Positions 23,692 through 32,095 of a DNA stretch of 64,000 bases are shown here, in pieces. Source of the DNA: Cupriavidus basilensis (lineage in GTDB: Bacteria; Pseudomonadota; Gammaproteobacteria; Burkholderiales; Burkholderiaceae). The DNA lies in the NCBI RefSeq assembly GCF_000832305.1, contig NZ_CP010537.1, positions 496,001 to 560,000 on the forward strand. Reading direction: 5' to 3'. Below the pieces are notes generated by a model. That model searched no databases. It saw nothing but the letters and a program-made list of their open reading frames with translations, and was not told the DNA's origin. Numbering within the stretch: the first letter of the stretch is position 1; every line of letters begins with the position of its first letter. The position numbers were made by a program, and so were the translations under genes.

Positions 23692-25401
23692 TTACGCCGG
23701 CACAGCCTGCCGCAGTGCCAGGAAGGTGCCATCAGGCTGGTAGAAGATGACCGCGTCCACGATGTCTGGCGAGGGACGGCGAAACGCGACCCGATACCCC
23801 TGGAGGCCTTCCAGGTCAAAGGTCCGCCTGTCAAATGGCCGCAGTGGCCAACTCTGCCGCTCGTCGATGCGCAGCGATAGCTGGCCCGCCGCATCGAGCG
23901 TGACGCTGATCTCCTGCATGCCGTGCATGAAACTGCCAGCGCAGAGGGCGCGGAATGCCGGGTCGAGCACGTCGCCGCCTGCCGCGCGGCGAAATACGAT
24001 ATCTGCCACCATCGGCTCCAAAGGCGCGCAGATCCGGTCGATGTTGCCTTCCCGGTCATAGCCGAAGCTCAGTGCGAGATTGTCGGGATGGATCTCGGCC
24101 GGCTTGTCGGGGGTCACGAACACATCGTAGTGGCGGTGTTCGAGCTGGCCCGACATGCCGCGCCAGCGCCATGCCAGCGCGTTGTTCTCTTTGGTGATGC
24201 CGATCCGCCCGTAGGCCGGGTGTTCGTACTCGCCCGCATAGTCGTCGAGCGGATGGCTCGGCGTGGTGCCGGTCCGGCGCAATTCGCTGCGCGCTTGCTG
24301 GTCGACCTTCTGCTGCGCAAGCGCCTGGCGGCGCATGGTGCGGAACCGGTCGAACCAGTCGATCGGCTTGTGGCCGCAAAGCTGATCGAGCGCGTGGTAG
24401 GTCAGCAGTTCGGTGACGGCGCTTGGGGCGCGATTGGTGAGCACCGCGATGCCGATCCGGCGTTCCGGCAGCATCGTCATGGCGTTGCCCCAGCCGACCC
24501 AGCTGCCGGTGTGCGAGACCTTTCGTTCGCCGCGATAGTGTTCCAGTGACAGGCCGAGCCCGTAGTGGAACTCGCCCACCTCCTTGAACACGGAGCGGCC
24601 CACGTGCACGCGCGGGGTCATCATTTGCCGGACGATGTCCGCCGACAGCAGCGGCTTGCCGTCCACGGTGCCTTCGTCGATCAGCAAGCGCATCCACTTC
24701 GCCAGGTCCGACACGCAGGCATTGAGCCCGCCGGCGGGCAGGGCACGGATCGGCGTCAGCATCGCACGCTGGCTTTCGTCGCCTTGCATGATGTGTGGAT
24801 GCGCATGGTTCGGCGCGGCGGCGAGCGCTTCGATGGATAGTCCGAAGTGTGCGAAGCCCAGCGGACGGAGCAGGCGCTCGGTGGTGAAATCCTCCCAGCG
24901 CTGCCCGCTGATGCGCTGCGCGATCTGCCCGGCCACGAGATACCCCAGGTTCTGGTACTGGTAGGCCTCGCGCACGTCGCGGCTCGGCTCCAGATGGCGC
25001 AAGGCCGCCAGGATCTGCACCATGGACAGGTCGCCCGGCGAGTGGATCCAGTCGTGGCGCGGGACGCCGCTGTGATGGCAAAGCAAGTCCCGCACGGTCA
25101 CGCGCTCGGTTGCGACCGCATCGTGCAGCCGAAACTCCGGTATGTAATCGCGCACGGGCCGGGTCCAGTCGAGCTTGCGCTCATCCACCAGCAGGCCAAG
25201 CCCGGCGGCGGTGAAAGACTTGGTGAGCGAGCACAGCAGGAACTGGGTGTCCGCCGTCACGGGCGCCGACGCTTCCGTGTCGCGCACGCCATAGCCTTTT
25301 GCCAGCACCGTTTCACCATCCCGGATCACGGCGAGTGCAAGGCCCGGCACCTTCCATTCTTGCATCGACGCCTGGACGAGATCATCGAAATCACTGAGCA
25401 T
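23692..25401 (-). CDS. Beta-lactamase-family serine hydrolase
   Basis: A 569-residue class C beta-lactamase/penicillin-binding-protein-like hydrolase. Active-site motifs are S58-L-T-K61 (LLCSLTKSFTAAGLG), Y149-Q-N151 (AYQYQNLGYLVAGQIAQ) and HTG (VSHTGSWVGWGNAM). The last about 170 residues form the extra C-terminal domain (DUF3471-like: LDDYAGEYEHPAYGRIGITK) seen in esterase or peptidase members, so the enzyme is more likely an esterase or D-aminopeptidase than an antibiotic beta-lactamase. No signal peptide is seen. I start at ATG 25401 (AAGGAT upstream); ATG 25431 adds ten unconserved residues. Confidence 0.88.
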   Translation of the reverse strand: MLSDFDDLVQASMQEWKVPGLALAVIRDGETVLAKGYGVRDTEASAPVTADTQFLLCSLTKSFTAAGLGLLVDERKLDWTRPVRDYIPEFRLHDAVATERVTVRDLLCHHSGVPRHDWIHSPGDLSMVQILAALRHLEPSRDVREAYQYQNLGYLVAGQIAQRISGQRWEDFTTERLLRPLGFAHFGLSIEALAAAPNHAHPHIMQGDESQRAMLTPIRALPAGGLNACVSDLAKWMRLLIDEGTVDGKPLLSADIVRQMMTPRVHVGRSVFKEVGEFHYGLGLSLEHYRGERKVSHTGSWVGWGNAMTMLPERRIGIAVLTNRAPSAVTELLTYHALDQLCGHKPIDWFDRFRTMRRQALAQQKVDQQARSELRRTGTTPSHPLDDYAGEYEHPAYGRIGITKENNALAWRWRGMSGQLEHRHYDVFVTPDKPAEIHPDNLALSFGYDREGNIDRICAPLEPMVADIVFRRAAGGDVLDPAFRALCAGSFMHGMQEISVTLDAAGQLSLRIDERQSWPLRPFDRRTFDLEGLQGYRVAFRRPSPDIVDAVIFYQPDGTFLALRQAVPA

Positions 25402-25899
25402 GGCGCGGGATCCTTGTCTGTGCAACGGCATGGTTTATTGGCGCTCGGCGCGGTTTGCGTTGCGCGCCGGATCGCCCGCGGGGATCGCAGCATGCGCCAG
25501 ACGTTAGCACCGGCCCGGCAAACTGTTATCGCCACCAAGGAGGGTGTGTTGTGGCCGCGCGACGGCGCAGGACGCGGCGCAATCCTGCGAGGTTCCCGGC
25601 CGGACTGATTTACCGCCAGGACCTCGGAGCGGGGCGGACACCGCTGGGCTGCCGGCGAATGTGCATGTGGTTGGCGACACGCCATCGGGGCCATGATGCG
25701 GGATGGCACCTGATGTTACCGGGGCCAGCGGGCGGCCAGGTATCCGGGTTTTTCCGTGTGCGCTAATTTCCGGATCGCTGGCGGGCACGACTAGAATGGA
25801 TTGTCCGGAGCGAGGCGCTTCGCACTGAAGTGCCCGCCACGCCCCACATCGCTCGCATCGCTCACATTACTCACGCCGTTCGCACCAGAGGAGCCGCCC
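25402..25899. other. Gene-free interval of about 500 bp
   Basis: Between the beta-lactamase-like gene start and the cupin gene start, short open frames exist but have arginine-rich shadow composition and no domain. I see no inverted repeat, RNA gene or mobile remnant. It presumably holds two divergent promoters. Confidence 0.6.
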
Positions 25900-26226
25900 A
25901 TGTCCCTGCCTCATCTAGCTTCCGGCCAGGTGGCCAGCGTGCTGCCGCTAGGCGAGCGTCTCGCGAAGACACCCACTACCGCCTTCTTCAAGGAAAGCCG
26001 CCTGGAGGTCATGCGCCTGGTGCTGACCGCCGGCAAGCATATGCCGGCCCATGCGGTAGCCGGGCCAATCACCGTGCAGTGCCTGGAAGGAGAGGTCGAT
26101 ATCGGCGTGGAGGGCGCGCACCGGCTGCTACGCCAGGGCGACCTGGTCTATCTGGAATCCAACGTGATGCACGATGTGACGGCGATCAGCAACGCATCGC
26201 TGCTGGTGACGCTGGTGCTGCTGTAG
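25900..26226 (+). CDS. Small cupin-domain protein
   Basis: A 108-residue single-domain cupin. The segment VMRLVLTAGKHMPAHAVAGP corresponds to cupin motif 1 and QGDLVYLESNVMHDVTAISN to motif 2. The family binds a metal with His/Glu; here H35-type and H88-type histidines remain, but the usual HxH pair of motif 1 is reduced (HMPAH). The start is ATG 25900 with AGAGGAGCC upstream. It stands alone on the plus strand and converges with the DUF6881 gene. Similar small cupins act as sensors or isomerases; no specific role can be given. Confidence 0.8.
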   Translation: MSLPHLASGQVASVLPLGERLAKTPTTAFFKESRLEVMRLVLTAGKHMPAHAVAGPITVQCLEGEVDIGVEGAHRLLRQGDLVYLESNVMHDVTAISNASLLVTLVLL

Positions 26227-26258
26227 CCAGTGCCATAGCTGGCGTCGCCAGGAAACGC

Positions 26259-26546
26259 TCAGTGCTTTGCCGGACGCGCGTGCAATAGCCAGAGGACTTC
26301 AAATTCCTCCGGTGTCATCGCCGTGCCGTCGAACTCCGGATCCGCGTTGATCTCGGCAAGGCAGGGAACCGGCACCAGCCCGAGATTGGTACTGCCCGTT
26401 GCCGCGCCGGTGCTCGCGAAGCCTACGGTTCCATCCCGGAAGAATTCCAGCTTCCTGGTCTCGAAGCGTGCGCCGTCAAGCTCCGACACGAGTCGAACCG
26501 GCTCCGAGGCAAGCTCGTGCCGCCAGATGACGTCGATGTATTCCAT
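26259..26546 (-). CDS. DUF6881-type small protein
   Basis: A 95-residue protein whose text (RHELASEPVRLVSELDGARF, ETRKLEFFRDGTVGFAS, LGLVPVPCLAEINADPEFDG, MTPEEFEVLW) follows the DUF6881 pattern of a small soluble alpha/beta protein of unknown role. Homologues in other bacteria are often next to polymorphic-toxin or immunity genes, but nothing of that kind is visible here. The start is ATG 26546. It lies 39 bp downstream of the VOC gene on the same strand. Confidence 0.78.
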   Translation of the reverse strand: MEYIDVIWRHELASEPVRLVSELDGARFETRKLEFFRDGTVGFASTGAATGSTNLGLVPVPCLAEINADPEFDGTAMTPEEFEVLWLLHARPAKH

Positions 26547-26585
26547 CGGGGTCTCCCCTCAAGCTGCGTGTCGCCAAACAAAAAC

Positions 26586-26951
26586 CTAGTCCTTGGATAG
26601 CTCGCAGAACCGCAGGCGGTTGCCAAACGGATCCGCGACTTGCAACTGCCGTCCCCAACCCACCACGTCGATGCCCGGTTTTGCATAGCGATACTGCCTG
26701 GCATCCAGTTCGCGATGCAGGGCATCGATGTCCTCCACGGGGACGAACACCGTCGAACCCGGCGTGGCGTCGCCATGGTGCTCGCTCAGGTGCAGCGTCA
26801 GGCCGGATCGCCTCACCTGGGCGTAGAGCGGAAATTCCTCACCGAAACGATGCTCCCAATCGAGTGAAAAGCCAAGATAGTCCAGATAGAATTCCTTGGC
26901 CTTCTCGACCGAGAAGATCCGGAAGATGGGGATGGCGGGGGACAGGTTCAT
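26586..26951 (-). CDS. VOC/glyoxalase superfamily protein (1)
   Basis: A 121-residue protein of the vicinal oxygen chelate superfamily: IPIFRIFSVEKAKEFYLDYL and GFSLDWEH at the N-terminal beta-alpha-beta-beta module, and QVADPFGNRLRFCEL at the C-terminal one. The relation to bleomycin-resistance-type proteins is general, and substrate binding or metal-dependent chemistry cannot be told apart. I start at ATG 26951; a long open frame continuing upstream is the antisense-frame shadow of fabV and is rejected. It follows fabV by 17 bp, probably in one transcript. Confidence 0.85.
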   Translation of the reverse strand: MNLSPAIPIFRIFSVEKAKEFYLDYLGFSLDWEHRFGEEFPLYAQVRRSGLTLHLSEHHGDATPGSTVFVPVEDIDALHRELDARQYRYAKPGIDVVGWGRQLQVADPFGNRLRFCELSKD

Positions 26952-26968
26952 GGCATTGCGCCTGCGGC

Positions 26969-28165
26969 TTACGCTTCGACCAGGTTGGGAATCTCCACAG
27001 CGGGATTGACGTCGGCCGCATAGTCCACGCCGTCGATGCCGAATCCGAACAGGCGCAGGAACTCCGCCTTGTAGCCCGCAAAATCGGTGAGCGCGTAGAT
27101 ATTGTCGTCGGTGACCTGGTCCCACAACTGCGTTACGCGGGCCTGGACATCCGGGCTGAGTTCCTTCTCGTCCGTGCGCAGGCGGCCTTCCGTGTCCTGG
27201 CGCGGCGACTGGCTGTACAGGCAGTCCTGGTAGAGCGAGTAGACCTGCTCGATGCAGCCTTCGTGGGTGCCGGTTTCCTTCATGACCTTGAACAGCAGCG
27301 ACAAGTACAGGGGCATCACCGGGATGGCGGAGCTGGCCTGGGTCACTACGGCCTTGAGCACCGCGACACGCGCGTCGCCGCCGGTGGCGGCCAGCTTGCC
27401 GCGCAGGTCCAGCACCTTCTGGTCCAGGTCTTTCTTGGCGGCGCCGATGGAGCCGTTCCAGTAGATGTCGTGGGTGACCTTCTCGCCCAGGTAGGTAAAC
27501 GCGGTGGTCTTTGCGTTGTCGGCGAGCACGCCGGCGGCGAGCAGGGCGTCGATCCACATTTGCCAGTCTTCGCCGCCCATCACGGCGACCGTGTGATCGA
27601 TCTCTTCCTGCGTGGCTGGCTGCAGGTTGATTTCCTTGATCACCTCTTTGTCGGTGTCCAGGCCGCGCTGCCGGATTTCCTTGCCAATGGGCTTGAGCGT
27701 GGAAGTGAAGATTTCCCCCGTCTTAGGGTGCTTTCGCCGCGGCGCAGCAAGACTGTAGACGACCAGGTCGACCTGGCCGAGATCACGCTTGATGATGTCG
27801 ATGGTTTGCTGCTTGATCTCGTCGGAAAAGCCGTCGCCATTGATGCTCATGGCATAGCGGCCTTCGGCCGCTGCCGCCTTGTGAAACGCCGCCGTGTTGT
27901 ACCAGCCCGCGGTGCCAGGCTTGCTCTCGGTGCCGGCGCGTTCGAAGAACACGCCGAGCGTGTCGGCGCCGCAGCCGAACGTTGCCGTGATGCGAGCGGC
28001 AAGCCCATAGCCCGTGGAGGCGCCGATGACGAGGACCTTCTTGGGTCCGTTGGCGACCGGGCCGTTTGCCTTCACGTAGGCGATCTGCTGGTTGACGTTG
28101 GCTTCGCAGCCGGCGGGGTGGGCGGTGACACACATAAAGCCGCGCACGCGGGGTCCGATGATCAT
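26969..28165 (-). CDS. fabV: FabV enoyl-[acyl-carrier-protein] reductase (NADH)
   Basis: A 398-residue single-chain short-chain dehydrogenase. Catalytic Y235 and K244 form the family's Y-x8-K pair ([17 protein letters not shown]), with Y225 in TAFTYLGEK; the numbering equals that of Burkholderia FabV. The NAD-binding motif is [16 protein letters not shown] (about 44-59). It reduces trans-2-enoyl-ACP or -CoA in the last step of fatty acid elongation. FabV enzymes are naturally little affected by triclosan (known of the family). The start is ATG 28165. Upstream on the same strand is an FKBP gene, downstream a VOC gene. Confidence 0.96.
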   Translation of the reverse strand: MIIGPRVRGFMCVTAHPAGCEANVNQQIAYVKANGPVANGPKKVLVIGASTGYGLAARITATFGCGADTLGVFFERAGTESKPGTAGWYNTAAFHKAAAAEGRYAMSINGDGFSDEIKQQTIDIIKRDLGQVDLVVYSLAAPRRKHPKTGEIFTSTLKPIGKEIRQRGLDTDKEVIKEINLQPATQEEIDHTVAVMGGEDWQMWIDALLAAGVLADNAKTTAFTYLGEKVTHDIYWNGSIGAAKKDLDQKVLDLRGKLAATGGDARVAVLKAVVTQASSAIPVMPLYLSLLFKVMKETGTHEGCIEQVYSLYQDCLYSQSPRQDTEGRLRTDEKELSPDVQARVTQLWDQVTDDNIYALTDFAGYKAEFLRLFGFGIDGVDYAADVNPAVEIPNLVEA

Positions 28166-28243
28166 GGTGGGTTCCTTGCAATTTTGGTGGATTGTAATAG
28201 AACCCCGGCCTGCGGCATGCGCCAGCCTGCATTGCCGCCGGTA

Positions 28244-28585
28244 TCAATCGTCCCGCGTCAGCACTTCCAGCAACTCGATCTCGAAGACCAGGTTCGAGTT
28301 TGGCTTGATATGGGCGCCGACCTGCCGCTCGCCATAAGCAAGGTGGGCGGGGACATGGAGCTTGCGTTTGCCGCCGACTTTCATGCCCATCAGCCCCAGG
28401 TCCCAGCCTTTGATCACGCGTCCGGTGCCGATCACGCACTGGAAGGGCTTGCCGCGATCGTAGGAGGAGTCGAACCTGGTGCCGTCCTCCAGGTAGCCGC
28501 TGTACTGGGTGGTGATCAAGGCGCCTTTGACCACGGCCTTGCCGTCGCCGAGTTGAATGTCTTCAACCTGTAGTTCGTTGCTCAT
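28244..28585 (-). CDS. FKBP-type peptidyl-prolyl cis-trans isomerase
   Basis: A 113-residue single-domain FKBP. Visible landmarks are ITTQYSGYLEDGTRFDSSYD, the V-I-K-G-W pocket (GRVIKGWDLGLMGMKVGGKR) and HLAYGERQVGAHIKPNSNLV ending in FEIELLEV. It catalyses proline isomerisation in protein folding. There is no signal peptide when started at ATG 28585, so it is cytoplasmic; a longer reading to 28681 is Cys/Ser-rich and not conserved. It precedes fabV by 78 bp on the same strand. Confidence 0.93.
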   Translation of the reverse strand: MSNELQVEDIQLGDGKAVVKGALITTQYSGYLEDGTRFDSSYDRGKPFQCVIGTGRVIKGWDLGLMGMKVGGKRKLHVPAHLAYGERQVGAHIKPNSNLVFEIELLEVLTRDD

Positions 28586-28728
28586 CCGCTGCTCTTTTTC
28601 ATGGGTGCATTGACCGAGGAGGCAGAGTTTACATCCCGCGGCAGTGTCACCAGAAGGGGCACTGGCGCCGCACGTGCACATGCTGGATCTTGGCGGGCGT
28701 CAAGATGGTGTTCAGCGCACCGTTCGCG

Positions 28729-29826
28729 CTACGTGTTGTTCTCGCCAAGCGCGGGAACGTGATCGTCGCTTGCAGGCAGTCCAAGGGAGAACTTGACGGG
28801 GAAGTTCAGCGCGATGGCGTTCTCCGATGGCACCTCGCGGACCATGTTCCGCGCCTTGACGTGCGGGTCCGCGAAAAGCTCCCGCGCGCTGAGCGCCGGT
28901 GAGAACGGCAGGTCGAAGGGCGCGAAGACTGCCGCCCATTGCGCAAGGGACCGCGACCGGAAGATCCCGCAGAGCAGGCCGTTGACTTCTGGCTTGTGCT
29001 GCTGGCGGCCGGGCCGCGACGTGAACCGGGCATCGAGCAGCGCTGGAAAGTCCGCACCAATCGCCTCGCACAGGTTGAGCCAGAACTTGTTTTCCAGGAT
29101 GCCCATGGCGAGATGGCGGCCATCGCTGGTCTCGAAGATATCGTTGTCCGGCATGACGGTTGGCGATTCGTGCGGGCGATCCTCGTACCCGCGCGCGGCC
29201 CAGGCGCCATGGGCAGTCCACGACAGGATGGCGTCATGGATCGACACATCGAGATGCTGGCCACGGCCATGTTGCCGCGCGCTCATGACCGCCACGGCCA
29301 GCGCCAGTGCCGCATAGCCCGAGGCCGCATAGTCGGAAACGCGCACGCGCGGCCGGGACACCTTGTCGTCCACCTGCACCGGCACGGACCAGTAGCCTGC
29401 CAGCGCGAGATAGTTCAGGTCGTGGCCGGCATGGTTCGCATACGGGCCGGTCTGGCCGAACCCGGACACGGAGCACAGCACGATGGCCGGGTTGGCTTGC
29501 GCAAGCGCGTCATAGCCCAGGCCGAGGCGTTGCATCACGCCGGGCCGGAAGCCTTCGACAACGGCGTCCGCTTCTGTCACCAGGCGCAGGAATGCCGCGC
29601 GGCCCTCGTCGGATTTCAGGTCGAGCGCGACGGATTGCTTGCCGCGATTGAACTGGGCGAACACGGCAGGCCCGAGCTGGCGGGCGGTGTCGCCCGTGCC
29701 CGGCTGCTCCACCTTGATCACGTCTGCGCCCAGTTGCATGAGCAGGGTGGTGGCATGCGGGCCGGGCAGGAGCTGGCTGAGATCGATGATCTTGACGTCC
29801 TTCAGGCAGGACCATTCTGGTTTCAT
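28729..29826 (-). CDS. CaiB/BaiF-type (family III) CoA-transferase
   Basis: A 365-residue family III CoA-transferase. The catalytic aspartate is D136 in NHAGHDLNYLALAG; VKIIDLSQLLPGPHATTLLM and GADVIKVEQPGTGD are the family's N-terminal motifs. Such enzymes move CoA between carboxylic acids, avoiding ATP use. It is the last gene of a minus-strand operon (CoA ligase, acyl-CoA dehydrogenase, Bug receptor, CoA-transferase), starting 29 bp after the Bug stop. I use ATG 29826, where homology starts; a very long upstream open frame is a shadow of the receptor gene. The acid substrate is unknown. Confidence 0.93.
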   Translation of the reverse strand: MKPEWSCLKDVKIIDLSQLLPGPHATTLLMQLGADVIKVEQPGTGDTARQLGPAVFAQFNRGKQSVALDLKSDEGRAAFLRLVTEADAVVEGFRPGVMQRLGLGYDALAQANPAIVLCSVSGFGQTGPYANHAGHDLNYLALAGYWSVPVQVDDKVSRPRVRVSDYAASGYAALALAVAVMSARQHGRGQHLDVSIHDAILSWTAHGAWAARGYEDRPHESPTVMPDNDIFETSDGRHLAMGILENKFWLNLCEAIGADFPALLDARFTSRPGRQQHKPEVNGLLCGIFRSRSLAQWAAVFAPFDLPFSPALSARELFADPHVKARNMVREVPSENAIALNFPVKFSLGLPASDDHVPALGENNT

Positions 29827-29855
29827 CGCGGGTTTCACTGCGGGCTCCCGGTGCT

Positions 29856-30839
29856 TTAGCCGACGTCGCCGTTCATGCCGATCGAGCGGATCAGCTTGCC
29901 GTATCGGGCGGTATCCGCGGCCACCATGCCGTTGAACTGCGACGGCGAAGCACTGCGGCGCAATTCCCCGGCGTTGGCCTTCAACTGCGCATCCAGGCGT
30001 CCGCTGGCCTGCAACGCCGTGACTGCGGCAAAGAGCCGCTGGGTGAGTTCGGCGGGCAGGCGCGCGGGCGCGAACAGGCCGCTCCAGTTGTCCAGCACCA
30101 GGCCGGGGGGCAGGACCTCGGCAAGCGTTGGCACCTCCGGGAAATAGACGGAGCGTGCGGACGACGACACCGCCAGCGCCCGCACCTGGCCATTGCGCAG
30201 GTACTGGGTCGCTGTGCCCAGCACCGGCATGCCGAACTGGGTCTGGCCGCTGAGCATGGCGGTGATGATCTCCGTGGCGCCTTTGTAGGGGATGTGCACG
30301 GCCTCGGTGCCCGTCTGGTGCAGCAAGGCCTCTACCGCCAGATGCGCGATGCTGCCTTTGCCGCCCGAGCCGTAGTTGAGCTTGCCCGGCGCGCGCCTGA
30401 GCGCGGCGATCAGCTCGCCGGCGGTCTTGTATGGCGCATCGGCAGGCACGACGAGAGCGGTAGGGCCGCCGGAAATCGCCGTGATGGCGGTGAAATCGCG
30501 CACGGGATCGTACGGCATGTTTTGGTACAGATGCACGTTGATCACATGCGCGTTCGCGAGAATGCCCAGCGTGTAGCCGTCCGCGGCGGCGCGCTTCAAG
30601 GCGTTCGCGCCGATCACGCCGCCCGCGCCTGGCATGTTCTCCACGACCAGCGGCTGGCCAAGCGTGCGGCCCAGCTCGGCCGACAACGTCCGTGCGATGT
30701 TGTCCGGCGCGCTGCCAGCCAGGAACGGGACGATCAGGCGCACGGGACGATTGGGATAGGGCGCGGCGGCGCGCACCGGCGCGAGCATGCTGCCAAGTGC
30801 GGCAGCGCCCGCGGTGGCGAGCCAGGTTCGGCGTTTCAT
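29856..30839 (-). CDS. Bug/TctC-type periplasmic solute receptor (4)
   Basis: A 327-residue Bug receptor. The N-terminus MKRRTWLATAGAAALGSMLA is twin-arginine-like, so export may be via Tat or Sec. Signature stretches are RPVRLIVPFLAGSAPDNIAR, VVENMPGAGGVIGAN and EAVHIPYKGATEIITAMLSG. It lies between the acyl-CoA dehydrogenase (63 bp upstream) and the CoA-transferase (29 bp downstream). This implies that it captures the carboxylic acid that the operon activates and degrades. Confidence 0.93.
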   Translation of the reverse strand: MKRRTWLATAGAAALGSMLAPVRAAAPYPNRPVRLIVPFLAGSAPDNIARTLSAELGRTLGQPLVVENMPGAGGVIGANALKRAAADGYTLGILANAHVINVHLYQNMPYDPVRDFTAITAISGGPTALVVPADAPYKTAGELIAALRRAPGKLNYGSGGKGSIAHLAVEALLHQTGTEAVHIPYKGATEIITAMLSGQTQFGMPVLGTATQYLRNGQVRALAVSSSARSVYFPEVPTLAEVLPPGLVLDNWSGLFAPARLPAELTQRLFAAVTALQASGRLDAQLKANAGELRRSASPSQFNGMVAADTARYGKLIRSIGMNGDVG

Positions 30840-30902
30840 AGGAGTGTCTCCAGTTATTGGCTGCGCAGTTTGCCTGCGTCGGATGGATCAACCGCTGCCG
30901 GC

Positions 30903-32084
30903 TCAGGCTTTCGCCTGCATGGGTTCGAGAATCGCGCGGGCGATGGTATTGCGCTGGATCTCGCTGGTGCCGGTGAAGATCCGGAACATGCGCAGCTTGC
31001 GGAAAGCCTGCTCCACCGGATGTCCTCGCGTCACGCCCACATTGCCGTGGATCTGTACGGCTTTGTCGGCCACCTCGAAACAGCGCTCGGAGATGAACAG
31101 CTTGCATGCCGCGGCCTTCACCCGAAGATCCGCGCCACTGTCCGCCAGCGTGGCGGTTTGCGCGATCATGCTCTCGCAAGCCCACAGCGCGGCGGCCATG
31201 TCCGCCAGCATGTGCTGGATGGCCTGGAAGCGCGCAATGGGCCCGCCGAACTGGCGGCGCTGGCCGGCGTACTCCAGCGAGGATGCGTAGGCCTTGGTGG
31301 CCAGGCCCAGCATGGTGGGGCAATGCAGCAGCCGGTTGACGTTGATGCGCGACATGCCGAGCTTGAAGCCGTTGCCTTCGCCGCCAAAGATGTTGGCGCG
31401 CGGCACCCGCACATTGACGAATTCGATGTCCCCATCGATATGCTGGCCCGACATCGGCACGTACTCGGTGCTGACCTTGACGCCGGGCAGGTCCAGGTCG
31501 ATCAGCACGGCCGTGATGGCCGGGGGGGACGCAGTGGCGTCGGTGACGCACATGACGATGGCAAAGTCGGCAAACGGCGCGCCGCTGATGTAGTGCTTGC
31601 GGCCGTTGATGACGAGGTCATCGCCGTCCACCACGGCCGTGGTGGAGATGCTCTGGGCATCCGAGCCGGAATGCGGCTCGGTCAGGGCGAAGCAGGTGGA
31701 CTTCTCGCCCCGGATGACGGGCTGGAAGTAGCGCGCCAGCTGGTCCGGCGTGGCGTACTTGAGCATATTGCCCACGCGCGGCGGGCCGCCCAGGTCGCCC
31801 AGCACGTGCGGCGCCAGCACCGCGCCGCTGGCGGCAAGGTCTGCCTTCAGCGCGCATTGCTCGGCGATGTTCAGCCCCTTGCCGCCGAGCTCGACGGGCA
31901 GGCAGGCGGCATAGAGCCCCAGCTCGCTGGAGCGGCGCCACACGCCGCGCAGCACATGGCGCGGCCAGGCATCTTCCGAGCCCAGGCCCAGCTCGCGCTC
32001 CAGCGGCAGCAGTTCCTCATGGATGTAGCGCTGGATGCTGGCGCGGGTCTCGACCAGCACGGGATTGGTGAGGTTGTCGAACAT
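30903..32084 (-). CDS. Acyl-CoA dehydrogenase family protein with altered catalytic-base positions
   Basis: A 393-residue flavoprotein-type ACAD. FAD and substrate motifs are present: FALTEPHSGSDAQ (about 132-144), RQFGGPIARFQAIQHMLADM (287-306) and IHGNVGVTRGHPVEQ. In the C-terminal motif FRIFTGTSEIQR the residue where medium-chain enzymes have Glu is T371, and at the alternative position used by isovaleryl- and long-chain enzymes I see N250. The usual alpha-proton base is therefore not obvious (eye alignment). The start is ATG 32084 with AAGGAGAACC. It lies 11 bp after the CoA ligase gene, in the same operon. Confidence 0.9.
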   Translation of the reverse strand: MFDNLTNPVLVETRASIQRYIHEELLPLERELGLGSEDAWPRHVLRGVWRRSSELGLYAACLPVELGGKGLNIAEQCALKADLAASGAVLAPHVLGDLGGPPRVGNMLKYATPDQLARYFQPVIRGEKSTCFALTEPHSGSDAQSISTTAVVDGDDLVINGRKHYISGAPFADFAIVMCVTDATASPPAITAVLIDLDLPGVKVSTEYVPMSGQHIDGDIEFVNVRVPRANIFGGEGNGFKLGMSRINVNRLLHCPTMLGLATKAYASSLEYAGQRRQFGGPIARFQAIQHMLADMAAALWACESMIAQTATLADSGADLRVKAAACKLFISERCFEVADKAVQIHGNVGVTRGHPVEQAFRKLRMFRIFTGTSEIQRNTIARAILEPMQAKA

Positions 32085-32095
32085 GGTGGTTCTCC

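Noticed and set aside
26952..27557. N-terminal extension of the VOC protein at 26586
   Set aside because: It reads fabV in another frame, with Arg-rich shadow text; VOC homology starts at ATG 26951.
29827..31551. Upstream extension of the CoA-transferase frame to about 940 codons
   Set aside because: Sequence before ATG 29826 is a wrong-frame reading of the Bug receptor and acyl-CoA dehydrogenase genes; CoA-transferase homology begins at 29826.
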